Below are positions 1 through 7,661 of a stretch of DNA of 9,910 bases, piece after piece. The notes under the pieces are model-generated. The model had not been told where the DNA came from. It made no database searches and saw only the letters and a list, made by a program, of their open reading frames with translations. Source of the DNA: Hyphomicrobiales bacterium (GTDB lineage Bacteria; Pseudomonadota; Alphaproteobacteria; Rhizobiales; JAJFHB01); the NCBI GenBank assembly GCA_021775795.1, contig JAJFHB010000652.1:1-9910 (forward strand), read 5' to 3'. Each line of letters begins with the position of its first letter. Positions within the stretch are counted from its first letter, which is position 1. A program made the translations under genes and the position numbers.

Positions 1-389
1 TCAATCAAAAGCGCGACCAGCGGTGCATCCGCAGGCGGCAGTGGCTCATCACGAAGCCGAACCGGGCGAACCCATTTCACTTCCTGGCCTTCCATTGGCG
101 TGACGTTGCCGTTCCAGCGCCGACACACATACAAAGGCATCAACAAGTGGAAATCATCATAACCATGGCTTGCAAACGTCAATGGCGCCAGACAGGCCTT
201 GGTAATGTCAATTCCAAGTTCTTCCTTCAGCTCACGAATGACCGTTTCTTCCGGCCGCTCTCCCGCTTCGACCTTGCCGCCGGGAAACTCCCACAGACCG
301 GCCATTGATTTCCCCTCAGGACGGCGGGCAAGCAATACCCTGCCATCTGGGTCAACCAGCGCACAAGCACACACCAAAAGGAGCGTCAT
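1..389 (-). CDS. mutT: MutT-like Nudix hydrolase, 8-oxo-dGTP diphosphatase type (3' end beyond window)
   Basis: Hydrolyses oxidised nucleoside triphosphates such as 8-oxo-dGTP to the monophosphate, keeping them out of DNA (family knowledge). From an ATG at 389, 129 codons are readable and the frame is still open at the left edge, so a few C-terminal residues are missing. A perfect Nudix box G-x5-E-x7-RE-x2-EE-x-G lies at residues 38-60: G38, E44, R52, E53, E56, E57, G59. It is preceded by the typical WEFPGGK stretch, and LAPLTFASHGYDDFHLLMPL matches the MutT subgroup. The ATG is chosen because the protein then begins just before the first beta strand (MTLLLVCACALVD), as in homologues. No strong ribosome site is visible, and the frame is open upstream only to a TAA about 12 codons earlier. 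It follows argJ by 86 nt and is probably the last gene of that operon. Exact substrate preference is inferred. Confidence 0.9.
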   Translation of the reverse strand, partial: MTLLLVCACALVDPDGRVLLARRPEGKSMAGLWEFPGGKVEAGERPEETVIRELKEELGIDITKACLAPLTFASHGYDDFHLLMPLYVCRRWNGNVTPMEGQEVKWVRPVRLRDEPLPPADAPLVALLI

Positions 390-475
390 TTCGCAATCAT
401 CACTACGCAGTATCCTGATGAAAAGTTAAGGTTTGCCTATCTCTCACCCGCCGGCACTGAAGCGGCAAGCGGGGG

Positions 476-1714
476 TCAGCTGCGGTAATCCGCATTTATC
501 GAAATATAGCCATGCGTGAGATCGCAGGTCCAGACAACCGCCCGTCCCTTGCCAACGCCAACGTCAACGCGGATGTCAATTTCCTGACCACGCATATGCG
601 GGACGACCTGGTTTTCTGCATAGTTCTTATCGACAGCGCCCCGCGAGGCAACCTTGATGCCGCCAATCCAGATCGAGAGCTTGTCGCGGTCTGCGGCTTC
701 ACCCGATTTGCCCACTGCCATGACGACCCGGCCCCAATTCGCGTCCTCGCCAGCAATTGCGGTTTTGACAAGGGGTGAATTAGCAATCGAAAACCCGATC
801 CGCCTGGCGGCGCCGTCATTCTCAGCACCCCGCACATCAATGGCGATAAACTTGCTCGCCCCTTCTCCATCCCGCACCACAAGATGGGAAAGCTCGCGGC
901 AGACCTTTGTCACTGCACGCTGAAAGCCGCGCAGCCCATCGTCATGGACCGACGCAATCCGCTCATTCCCCGCCCGCCCGGTGGCAAAGGCCATCACCGT
1001 GTCGCTGGTCGAGGTGTCACTATCAACGGTCGTGGCATTGAACGTTGTTTCTATGGCGGATGAGAGAACGGCCTGCAGGACATCAGGGGCAATATCTGCG
1101 TCCGTAAAGAGGAAGCCGAGCATTGTCGCCATGTCGGGCGCAATCATGCCCGAGCCCTTGACGATGCCGTTGATGCGGACCTTTTTGCCGCCGATGCGCG
1201 CACTCGCGTGTGCCGTTTTGGCAAACGTATCGGTGGTCATAATCGCTGTGGCAGCATCGGCCCAGGGCTCTTGATCTGCCTTGTCCGCCAGTTCTTCCAG
1301 ACAAGATACAATCGGCTCCGTTAGCAGAACTTCGCCAATGACACCCGTCGAGGCGAGGAACACGGCTTCCGGAGAACATCCGACAACTCTTCCGAGTGCC
1401 TTCGCACAACTCTGTACAGCCCGCTCACCATGTCTGCCGGTGAAGGCGTTTGCATTGCCTGCATTCACAAGCAACGCACGGGCTGAGCCGGAATTGAGAT
1501 GTTTCCTGCACCAATCAACAGGCGCTGATGGTGCCTTGCTGCGCGTGAAAACGCCTGCAACCGAAGTGCCCTCGTCGAAGAGACAGAGCAGAAGATCCGG
1601 CCGGCCTTTGTACTTCATTCCGGTTTCGGCAACGGCGAGGGTGACGCCTGCGATCGGAGCCAGCTGTTCTAGTTGCACAGGCGCAAGAGGTGACCGAGGC
1701 AATTCATTTCCCAT
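476..1714 (-). CDS. argJ: Arginine biosynthesis protein ArgJ (ornithine acetyltransferase)
   Basis: Transfers the acetyl group from N-acetylornithine to glutamate, giving ornithine and recycling N-acetylglutamate in cytoplasmic arginine synthesis. Some ArgJ proteins also acetylate glutamate from acetyl-CoA; the sequence does not settle which type this is. At 412 aa it has the usual family length. The self-cleavage site is clear in KGSGMIAPDMATML: cleavage is expected between A196 and T197, making T197 the nucleophile and N-terminus of the beta chain. The upstream STG (residues 122-124) fits the oxyanion-hole Thr-Gly. The C-terminus INADYRS is the conserved ArgJ ending. The ATG at 1714 gives a normal N-terminus; upstream there is only a GGGG stretch as a possible weak ribosome site. 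It lies 47 nt after the prolyl isomerase gene and 86 nt before the Nudix gene, all on the minus strand, so co-transcription is likely. I see no disruption. Confidence 0.97.
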   Translation of the reverse strand: MGNELPRSPLAPVQLEQLAPIAGVTLAVAETGMKYKGRPDLLLCLFDEGTSVAGVFTRSKAPSAPVDWCRKHLNSGSARALLVNAGNANAFTGRHGERAVQSCAKALGRVVGCSPEAVFLASTGVIGEVLLTEPIVSCLEELADKADQEPWADAATAIMTTDTFAKTAHASARIGGKKVRINGIVKGSGMIAPDMATMLGFLFTDADIAPDVLQAVLSSAIETTFNATTVDSDTSTSDTVMAFATGRAGNERIASVHDDGLRGFQRAVTKVCRELSHLVVRDGEGASKFIAIDVRGAENDGAARRIGFSIANSPLVKTAIAGEDANWGRVVMAVGKSGEAADRDKLSIWIGGIKVASRGAVDKNYAENQVVPHMRGQEIDIRVDVGVGKGRAVVWTCDLTHGYISINADYRS

Positions 1715-1761
1715 GGCACTTTACCCCGAGAAGCTTTCCGGTTCTTCAGCAACGAGACGGC

Positions 1762-2640
1762 TTATTCTGTTTTGCTTTCGTCTTCGTCATCTTCGGTGAC
1801 GACCAGACCCTGAAGATCCTCATCAAGGATTTCAATGACGCTTTGCTCCTGAAGAGATTGCACCGCTTCCTGTACGGCCTGCTGGGCCAGGAGCCGGATC
1901 AGGCCATCTTTCAGTTCTTCAAACGGTTGAGCTACCGGCGTGCTTCTGTCTTCAACAAGAATGATGTGCCAGCCAAACTGGGTTTCCACCGGTCCGGAGT
2001 ATTCACCGGGCTGAAGGCTGAAGGCGGCATCAGAAAAATCCGACACCATTTCTTCGCGTGTAAAATAGCCCAGATCGCCGCCGTCCGCAGCACCGGGATC
2101 ATTTGAGTGTTCGATCGCCAGTTCCTGGAAATCAGCACCGCCGTTCAGCTGATTGATAAGATCCTGCGCTGTTGCCTCGTCATCGACAAGAATGTGACGG
2201 GCGTGAACCTGTTCTGCGCTTTCGAGGTTTGCCGCTTCGCGATCATAGACTTCACGGGCCTGTTCCTCGGTGACCGTTGGCTGCAACACCTCAAAGAAAT
2301 AGGCATCACGCAAAGATTTGGCACGGAAGTAGTTCAGGCGCCGCCGGAATTCCTCCGTCTCAACCATATTTGCCTGCACCGCCGCCTGGGCGAGCAGATG
2401 GCGCTCGATAAGATACTGAACCACAAACGGGTACCGCGCACCTGCCGGTATGTTTCCAAGCTGTGGCAGCAATTCGTCGGCCGCGAGCACGACTTCGGAT
2501 GTGAGAATCTCATACCCGTTAATCCGGGCGATGACCGGATCCTCGGCTGCTGCATCTGTCTCTTGCGACTGCGCTTGCGAAGCTGCAATCGCCGGTACGA
2601 GGAAAACACACAGGGCAAGGACGAATTTGATGTTTTTCAT
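1762..2640 (-). CDS. Periplasmic parvulin-type peptidyl-prolyl cis-trans isomerase
   Basis: Predicted exported foldase that isomerises prolyl bonds in proteins newly arrived in the periplasm. The 292-aa protein has an N-terminal signal peptide: K2 and K5, then a hydrophobic stretch to about residue 18, with cleavage plausible after A19 or A23. No lipobox is seen. A SurA/PrsA-like helical N-domain (about 35-140) precedes one PpiC rotamase domain (about 144-234), recognisable by VHARHILV, FQELAIEHSNDPGAADGGDLG and FGWHIILVEDR. The last dozen residues are strongly acidic. The start is placed at 2640; the frame stays open to an ATG at 2796, but that would bury the signal peptide behind 52 unlikely residues. 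AGTGGA just upstream is a weak ribosome site. It is first in the ppi-argJ-mutT order and diverges from secA, which fits a secretion role. Whether it acts like SurA on outer-membrane proteins is inference, so I give no symbol. Confidence 0.92.
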   Translation of the reverse strand: MKNIKFVLALCVFLVPAIAASQAQSQETDAAAEDPVIARINGYEILTSEVVLAADELLPQLGNIPAGARYPFVVQYLIERHLLAQAAVQANMVETEEFRRRLNYFRAKSLRDAYFFEVLQPTVTEEQAREVYDREAANLESAEQVHARHILVDDEATAQDLINQLNGGADFQELAIEHSNDPGAADGGDLGYFTREEMVSDFSDAAFSLQPGEYSGPVETQFGWHIILVEDRSTPVAQPFEELKDGLIRLLAQQAVQEAVQSLQEQSVIEILDEDLQGLVVTEDDEDESKTE

Positions 2641-2711
2641 TGTATCCACTCTGTCTGACGGCGCTGGTTCGCCCGCATCTTCTGGCACCTGTCGGCATGA
2701 GCCAGAAATCA

Positions 2712-2736
2712 GGCATTTTTGTGCACAAACAATGCC
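2712..2736. repeat. Bulged inverted repeat with a perfect 12-bp palindromic core
   Basis: The core TTTGTGCACAAA (2718-2729) is a perfect palindrome. It extends outward as GGCATT (2712-2717) and AATGCC (2731-2736), with a single extra C at 2730. The arms are therefore 12 bp with one bulged base. It lies 72-96 nt upstream of the ppi start codon. It could be a dimeric regulator's operator or a hairpin in the ppi leader RNA. No T-run follows on either strand, so it is not a normal intrinsic terminator. I do not recognise it as the site of a known regulator. Confidence 0.6.
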
Positions 2737-2850
2737 ATTCACACAAGGAGCGTAGTAACGAGGAGCGCGCTTATCCGAGGGAGGGAAAAAACGCACAATT
2801 GCCGCATTCAGTCAAGATGCAATTGGCGGCAGACCGCAGACGCCCGCGCA

Positions 2851-2879
2851 TTGACATCAATCTGGTGCGAGCTTATCTG
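2851..2879 (+). promoter_or_regulatory. Predicted sigma-70-type promoter for secA
   Basis: A perfect -35 box TTGACA (2851-2856) is followed after 17 nt by TATCTG (2874-2879). The latter keeps the initial TAT of the -10 consensus but matches poorly after that, as is common in alphaproteobacteria. Transcription would begin near 2886, leaving a leader of about 100 nt before secA. It is the best -35/-10 pair I found in this intergenic region and points the right way. The start site is inferred, not shown. Confidence 0.5.
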
Positions 2880-2906
2880 TCGCTAGACACACAATAGGGC
2901 AGATTT

Positions 2907-2918
2907 ATCGTACACGAT
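2907..2918. repeat. Short inverted repeat downstream of the secA promoter
   Basis: ATCGT-AC-ACGAT is a perfect inverted repeat with 5-bp arms and a 2-bp centre. It lies about 20-30 nt downstream of the predicted secA transcription start, a position where a bound protein could block elongation. The arms do not extend further, so a chance origin is quite possible. Confidence 0.3.
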
Positions 2919-2941
2919 CGCCCAGCAGGTTGCACCGATGG

Positions 2942-2975
2942 ACTACGGGCAACCACTCCCGCGAGTAGTAAAGGA
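2942..2975 (+). promoter_or_regulatory. secA ribosome binding site with a small hairpin just before it
   Basis: AAGGA (2971-2975) sits 9 nt before the ATG at 2985 and is the clearest Shine-Dalgarno sequence in the window, which settles the secA start. Directly upstream, ACTAC (2942-2946) can pair with GTAGT (2965-2969), and GGG (2947-2949) with CCC (2958-2960), leaving a 4-nt bulge and an 8-nt loop. The hairpin ends two bases before the ribosome site and would leave it exposed. Its stability has not been calculated. Confidence 0.6.
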
Positions 2976-2984
2976 TCCTCACAT

Positions 2985-5720
2985 ATGGCCAGTCTGGGCG
3001 CAATCGCCGCCAAGATCTTTGGAAACTCGAATGATCGGAAGCTGAAAACCTATTCCGGGCGCGTTGACGCGATCAACGCAATGGAGCCGGAAATTGAAGC
3101 CCTCAATGACGAACAACTGCGCGGCCGCACCGAGGAACTGCGCAAACGGTTCGATGAAGGCGCAACACTGGATGAGTTGCTTGAACCCGCCTTTGCAACT
3201 GTTCGAGAGGCAGCCAAGCGAACGTTGGGGCAACGCCACTTCGATGTGCAGCTGCTTGGTGGCATGGTGCTGCACGAGGGTCAGATTGCAGAAATGAAGA
3301 CAGGCGAGGGCAAGACCCTTGTCGCGACCCTTCCGGTATATTTGAACGCCCTCACCCGCCGTGGCGTACATGTGGTCACCGTCAACGATTACCTGGCCAG
3401 CCGCGACGCGGAGTGGATGGCTCAGATCTACAGGTTCTTAGGCCTGGAAGTGGGCTGCATTGTTCATGGTCAGAATGATGCAGAACGGCGTGATCAGTAT
3501 GCCTGTGACATAACCTATGGCACCAACAACGAATTCGGCTTCGACTATCTGCGCGATAACATGAAACATCAGCTCGGGGAGATGGTGCAGCGTGGACATT
3601 TCTTCGCCATCGTCGATGAGGTGGACTCGATCCTCGTGGATGAAGCACGTACACCGCTCATCATATCCGGTCCGGTCGATGACAAATCTGATCTCTATGT
3701 GAGCATCAACAAGATCATCCCGATGTTTACGGATGAAGACTATGAGGTTGATGAAAAAGCCCGTTCCGTGACACTCACGGAAACCGGCATTGATCATGTG
3801 GAACTGCTGCTGCGCGAAGTTGACCTGCTCCAGGGCGAGTCCTTCTACGACATCGAGAATGTGGCCGCCGTTCATCACGTCAATCAGGCGCTGCGCGCAC
3901 ACAAACTGTTTCAGCGCGACCGTGACTACATCGTTAAGAGCGACAAGGTCGTCATCATTGACGAGTTTACCGGCCGCATGATGGAAGGCCGGCGCTATTC
4001 TGAAGGCCTTCATCAGGCGCTGGAGGCAAAGGAATCCTGCACCATACAGCCGGAGAACCAGACCCTCGCGTCCATCACCTTCCAGAACTACTTTAAGCTC
4101 TACGAAAAACTCGCCGGCATGACCGGCACCGCCGCGACCGAGGCGGAGGAGTTTTCGGACATTTACAACCTTGATGTCATCGAAATGCCCACCAACGTTC
4201 AAATCGTGCGCATCGATGATGATGATGAAGTCTATCGGACGGCGCGCGAAAAATTCAGCGCGATCGTCGAACTTATCAAGGAATGCCGTGAACGCTCGCA
4301 ACCGATTCTTGTGGGCACCACGTCAATTGAAAAGTCTGAACTTCTCGCAGAGCGGCTCAAAGAAGAAAAGGTGCCGCACAGCGTTCTCAACGCCCGTTAT
4401 CACGAACAGGAAGCACAGATTATCGGACAGGCTGGTGTACCCGGGACTGTGACGATCGCCACTAACATGGCGGGCCGCGGCACGGATATTCAGTTGGGCG
4501 GAAACCTTGAAATGCGCATTTCAACGGAAACCGCGGAAATAGAGGACGAAGCCAAACGTGCCGAGCTTGAAAGCTCAATTCGCACCGAGGTCGAAGCTTT
4601 AAAGCAACAGGCTTTGAACGCCGGCGGCCTCTATGTCATCGGCACGGAACGCCATGAGTCACGTCGCATCGACAACCAGTTGCGGGGCCGCTCCGGCCGT
4701 CAGGGTGACCCGGGGCGTTCGCGCTTTTTCCTCAGCCTTGAAGATGATCTGATGCGTATCTTCGGCTCCGAGCGCATGGACACCATGCTCCAGAAGCTTG
4801 GCCTTGAGGAAGGCGAAGCCATTGTTCACTCGTGGATCAACAAGGCTCTCGAAAAAGCTCAGCAAAAGGTTGAAGGCCGAAACTTCGATATTCGGAAAAA
4901 CCTGCTGAAGTTTGACAATGTGATGAACGATCAGCGCAAAGTCATCTTCGAGCAGCGCATTGAAATAATGGCCGATGACGATCTTTCGGGCACCATCAAC
5001 GACATGCGTTATGAAGTGATTGATGATCTTGTCACCAGCCACATCCCGCCAAAGACCTATGCTGAACAATGGGATACCGAAGGCCTGGGTGAGGGCGTCA
5101 AGAAATTCCTTGCACTTGACCTGCCGGTTGCCGAATGGGCCGCCGAAGAAGGTATTGCGGATGAGGAAATTCGCGAACGGCTCATTCAGAAGACAGATGA
5201 AGCGGTCGCAGATCGCATTGGCCGCATCGGCCCCGACATCATGCGCAAGATCGAAAAAGCCATCCTGCTGCAGACCCTTGACCACCTGTGGCGTGAGCAT
5301 CTTGTCATGCTCGACAATCTTCGTCAGGTCGTTGGTTTGCGTGCGCAAGCCCAGCGCGATCCTCTCAACGAGTTCAAGACCGAAGGCTTTGAGCTCTTTC
5401 AGAGCATGTTGTCCAAGCTGCGGGAAACCGTAACCGGTCACATGATGCGTGTTGAACTGGCGGAACGCGAGCCCCCGCCCATACCGACACAAGAGCTCCC
5501 GCAGATGTCGGCGCAACACATCAACCCGCAAACCGGCCAGAACGAAGTGGAGGAGGCAGCACTTGCCTTTGCCGGAGCGGCAACGGCTGGATCTCGCGGC
5601 ACTCCTGGAAGTGATGTCGATCCGGCAAACCCGGCAAGCTGGGGAAAGATTCCGCGCAATGCTGATTGCCCCTGCGGCTCAGGCAAAAAATACAAGCACT
5701 GTCATGGGCGCTTGAGCTGA
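2985..5720 (+). CDS. secA: Protein translocase subunit SecA
   Basis: ATPase motor that pushes unfolded preproteins through the SecYEG channel from the cytoplasmic face of the inner membrane. The 911-aa length is normal for a proteobacterial SecA. Visible motifs in order: Walker A within MKTGEGKT (K110, T111); [13 protein letters not shown] (133-145); Walker B DEVD (211-214) followed by [11 protein letters not shown]; the conserved KLAGMTGTA segment (375-383); NMAGRGTD (494-501); and QLRGRSGR (565-572) of the second motor half. A charged segment at about 508-545 resembles the insertion of alphaproteobacterial SecAs. The C-terminus carries the intact zinc motif C895-x-C897-x8-C906-H907, which in E. 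coli supports SecB and lipid or ribosome contact. The start is fixed by AAGGA 9 nt upstream. It diverges from the periplasmic prolyl isomerase gene and is followed on the same strand after 71 nt by a permease. Nothing is broken. Confidence 0.99.
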   Translation: MASLGAIAAKIFGNSNDRKLKTYSGRVDAINAMEPEIEALNDEQLRGRTEELRKRFDEGATLDELLEPAFATVREAAKRTLGQRHFDVQLLGGMVLHEGQIAEMKTGEGKTLVATLPVYLNALTRRGVHVVTVNDYLASRDAEWMAQIYRFLGLEVGCIVHGQNDAERRDQYACDITYGTNNEFGFDYLRDNMKHQLGEMVQRGHFFAIVDEVDSILVDEARTPLIISGPVDDKSDLYVSINKIIPMFTDEDYEVDEKARSVTLTETGIDHVELLLREVDLLQGESFYDIENVAAVHHVNQALRAHKLFQRDRDYIVKSDKVVIIDEFTGRMMEGRRYSEGLHQALEAKESCTIQPENQTLASITFQNYFKLYEKLAGMTGTAATEAEEFSDIYNLDVIEMPTNVQIVRIDDDDEVYRTAREKFSAIVELIKECRERSQPILVGTTSIEKSELLAERLKEEKVPHSVLNARYHEQEAQIIGQAGVPGTVTIATNMAGRGTDIQLGGNLEMRISTETAEIEDEAKRAELESSIRTEVEALKQQALNAGGLYVIGTERHESRRIDNQLRGRSGRQGDPGRSRFFLSLEDDLMRIFGSERMDTMLQKLGLEEGEAIVHSWINKALEKAQQKVEGRNFDIRKNLLKFDNVMNDQRKVIFEQRIEIMADDDLSGTINDMRYEVIDDLVTSHIPPKTYAEQWDTEGLGEGVKKFLALDLPVAEWAAEEGIADEEIRERLIQKTDEAVADRIGRIGPDIMRKIEKAILLQTLDHLWREHLVMLDNLRQVVGLRAQAQRDPLNEFKTEGFELFQSMLSKLRETVTGHMMRVELAEREPPPIPTQELPQMSAQHINPQTGQNEVEEAALAFAGAATAGSRGTPGSDVDPANPASWGKIPRNADCPCGSGKKYKHCHGRLS

Positions 5721-5738
5721 CCAGCCGCTTGACGCGCA

Positions 5739-5761
5739 CAGCACTCTAAAGGATGGTGCTG
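5739..5761 (+). repeat. Hairpin between secA and the permease gene
   Basis: CAGCAC (5739-5744) and GTGCTG (5756-5761) form a 6-bp stem around an 11-nt loop that contains AAAGG and an ATG. No T-run follows, so it is not a standard intrinsic terminator. A second symmetry, the 10-bp palindrome CAGGCGCCTG (5781-5790), lies directly before the permease start codon. These may affect read-through or permease translation, but no function can be assigned. Confidence 0.35.
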
Positions 5762-5791
5762 CACAGAATGTTCATCTTTGCAGGCGCCTGA

Positions 5792-7576
5792 ATGACATAT
5801 GAGCAAGCCATCCTTTTCTCCATCATGGGGGGCGTCTTCGCTCTTCTGCTGTGGGGAAAACTGCGATACGACCTCGTAGCCTTCGGTGCCTTGTGCATCG
5901 CACTCGTATTAGGAGTGGTGGAGAAGGAAGCTGCCTTTTCAGGGTTTTCAAACAAGGCAACGGTTATCATCGCTTTGGTGCTGATTATCAGCAAAGGCCT
6001 TTTCGGCTCTGGCGCCATCGAGATTATCACGCGAAAAGTCATCGATTCTGGCCGCAGTCTAAGCACCCACATCGGCATCATGTCGGCTCTGGCTGCGGTG
6101 CTTTCCGCCGTCATGAACAATGTTGCAGCGCTGGCGTTGCTGATGCCTGTCGATATTCAGGCCGCACGTAAAGCCAAACGCTCCCCCGCCCTGTCGCTGA
6201 TGCCGATATCCTTTGCATCCATTCTGGGAGGTATGGTGACATTAATCGGCACGCCGCCGAACATTCTTGTCGCTGAACAAAGACAGGCGGCCTTCGGTGA
6301 GCCTTTCTCGATGTTTGATTTTACACCTGTGGGCGCCGCCTGCGCTGTTGCCGGCGTAATTTTCATTATGCTTTTCGGCTGGCGCCTCATTCCAGCCGAC
6401 CGCGCCAAGCATGACACCCAAAAGGAGCTAGAGAATCTTGAAGGGTTCATTGCCGAAGCAGAGGCAACTGAAGGTTCGCCGGTCCTCGGTCAAAAGATTG
6501 CAGACCTCGATGAGATCGCCGAAAAGGCAGACGTGGCGATCATCGGAATGGTTCGCCGTGGCAACCGGTTACCCGGCATGGCGCGGCGTGAAGAAATCCG
6601 CAAGGGCGACATACTGGTTCTACAGGCAAGTCCGGATGCGATCGAGCAGTTCATTGGCGCGCAAAAGCTCAAATATGCCGGCGCTGACAAACATGGCGGG
6701 GCCCTGGCGCCCAATCTTAAGTTGATTGAAGTCGTGGTGCCGGAGGGGGCACGGATTGAAGGGCGGTCTGCCCTGTCCATGCGCCTGCTTTATCGCCACG
6801 GCGTGACCCTGATGGGTGTGTCGCGCGAAGGCAAGCGCTTTCGCGAGCGCGTGCGCAAGCTCGAAATTGAAGCTGGCGACCTTCTTCTGTTGCTGGGCCC
6901 TGAGGAAACCGTTGCTGACGTTGCAAACAGACTTGGAACCCTGCCTCTGGCCGAGCGCGGTTTACAGGTTCTGCAGCGCGACAAGGCCTGGCTGGCGGTC
7001 GGTCTTTTCAGCATCGCAATAGCTGTCGCTTCCCTGGAATTGCTGGACCTGTCGATTGCGCTCGCATGTTGCGCCACGCTCTATGTCGCTCTGAAAATCG
7101 TGCCTCTCACTCAGCTCTATGATTCTGTGCAATGGCCAGTCATCATTTTACTGGGAGGTCTCATTCCTATCGGCGAAGCGTTGACAAACGTCGGCGGCAG
7201 CAAGTTGATCGCCGATGGAATTGTTTATCTCTCACAGGACTTTCAGCCGCTCATTGTGCTCACCATTCTCATGGTCATCACAATGACCCTGTCAGATGTG
7301 CTGAATAATACCGCGACTGTCCTGGTCGCCGCCCCCATCGGCATCGAAATAGCCGCGGCCCGCGATGTCAGCGCCGATCCCTTTCTCATGGCAGTTGCAG
7401 TAGCCGCCTCGTGTGCTTTCCTCACGCCCATAGGCCACAAGAACAACACCATCATCATGGGGCCCGGCGGCTACCGTTTCAGTGATTACTGGCGCATGGG
7501 GTTGCCGCTCGAGATACTCATCATCATCGTCGGCGTATTGATGATCTGGCTGGTATGGCCGTTCTATCCTGCGTGA
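5792..7576 (+). CDS. SLC13-family (DASS-type) permease with two TrkA-C domains
   Basis: Inner-membrane transporter of the sodium/anion symporter superfamily. In this family substrates are dicarboxylates or sulfate; the sequence does not show which applies here. The 594-aa protein has two membrane halves (about 1-200 and 397-592), roughly 11-12 segments by eye. Each half carries the paired signature: MNNVAALALLMP (108-119) with GTPPN (153-157), and NNTATVLVAAP (505-515) with TPIGHKNN (545-552). Between them lie two RCK_C/TrkA-C domains, about 228-292 (VAIIGMVRRG, KGDILVLQ) and about 310-382 (VVPEGARIEGRS, AGDLLLLLGP), likely regulatory ligand-binding modules. An in-frame TGA directly precedes the ATG at 5792, so the start cannot be earlier; the ribosome site is weak (AGG, 5782-5784). 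It follows secA by 71 nt with no clear terminator, so read-through is possible. It converges on the L,D-transpeptidase-like genes across 85 nt, where I see only weak hairpins. Confidence 0.9.
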   Translation: MTYEQAILFSIMGGVFALLLWGKLRYDLVAFGALCIALVLGVVEKEAAFSGFSNKATVIIALVLIISKGLFGSGAIEIITRKVIDSGRSLSTHIGIMSALAAVLSAVMNNVAALALLMPVDIQAARKAKRSPALSLMPISFASILGGMVTLIGTPPNILVAEQRQAAFGEPFSMFDFTPVGAACAVAGVIFIMLFGWRLIPADRAKHDTQKELENLEGFIAEAEATEGSPVLGQKIADLDEIAEKADVAIIGMVRRGNRLPGMARREEIRKGDILVLQASPDAIEQFIGAQKLKYAGADKHGGALAPNLKLIEVVVPEGARIEGRSALSMRLLYRHGVTLMGVSREGKRFRERVRKLEIEAGDLLLLLGPEETVADVANRLGTLPLAERGLQVLQRDKAWLAVGLFSIAIAVASLELLDLSIALACCATLYVALKIVPLTQLYDSVQWPVIILLGGLIPIGEALTNVGGSKLIADGIVYLSQDFQPLIVLTILMVITMTLSDVLNNTATVLVAAPIGIEIAAARDVSADPFLMAVAVAASCAFLTPIGHKNNTIIMGPGGYRFSDYWRMGLPLEILIIIVGVLMIWLVWPFYPA

Positions 7577-7661
7577 GCAGGCGGCAAAAATACCAATGGC
7601 TGGATCGGTTCAACTTGATACGGAATTGCGCTGAAGAACGGCGGTGGTTTCGCCAACACTC

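Larger units (their letters stand above)
2641..2984. promoter_or_regulatory. Divergent intergenic region between ppi and secA (344 nt)
   Basis: This is the only gene-free stretch over 300 nt. It must hold the promoters for the leftward ppi-argJ-mutT group and for rightward secA. From left to right I see: a bulged inverted repeat (2712-2736) in the probable ppi leader; two CAATTG boxes 24 nt apart (2796-2801 and 2820-2825), with TGCCGC (2800-2805) and GCGGCA (2826-2831) able to pair; a TTGACA-type promoter facing secA (2851-2879); a 12-bp inverted repeat (2907-2918); a small hairpin (2942-2969); and the secA ribosome site (2971-2975). No convincing -35/-10 pair for ppi was found. A TTGACT on the minus strand (2815-2810) has only T-rich sequence, not a good -10, at the right distance. 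The functions of the repeats are unknown. Confidence 0.7.

Noticed and set aside
199..429. 76-codon plus-strand frame opposite mutT
   Set aside because: The minus strand encodes a perfect Nudix box here; the Ser/Arg/Pro-rich product is a shadow.
1281..2658. Three successive plus-strand frames (172, 138 and 183 codons) opposite argJ and ppi
   Set aside because: They lie opposite well-supported genes and give low-complexity or mixed products without recognisable motifs.
2641..2796. Longer start for the prolyl isomerase (ATG at 2796, 344 aa)
   Set aside because: It would place 52 residues rich in Arg, Pro and Cys before a clear signal peptide and would run through the palindromic regulatory region. 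The ATG at 2640 fits an exported protein.
2640..2897. Plus-strand 85-codon frame directly upstream of secA, considered as a SecM-like secretion monitor
   Set aside because: Its start overlaps the ppi start codon on the other strand and the frame spans the predicted secA promoter, so it would not be on the secA transcript. The N-terminus is only mildly hydrophobic and no arrest-like ending is recognisable.
3438..4301. 287-codon frame antisense to secA
   Set aside because: The opposite strand encodes highly conserved SecA motor sequence. The antisense product shows no recognisable domain and looks like an open shadow frame caused by codon bias.
4659..5531. 290-codon frame antisense to the 3' half of secA
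   Set aside because: Same reason: it mirrors conserved SecA sequence, has no recognisable domain and has no ribosome site that I could see.
7568..7581. CCTGC-GTGA-GCAGG hairpin at the permease stop codon, considered as a terminator
   Set aside because: The stem is only 5 bp and is followed by GCGGCAAAAA rather than a T-run. No convincing terminator was found for either gene in the 85-nt convergent gap.
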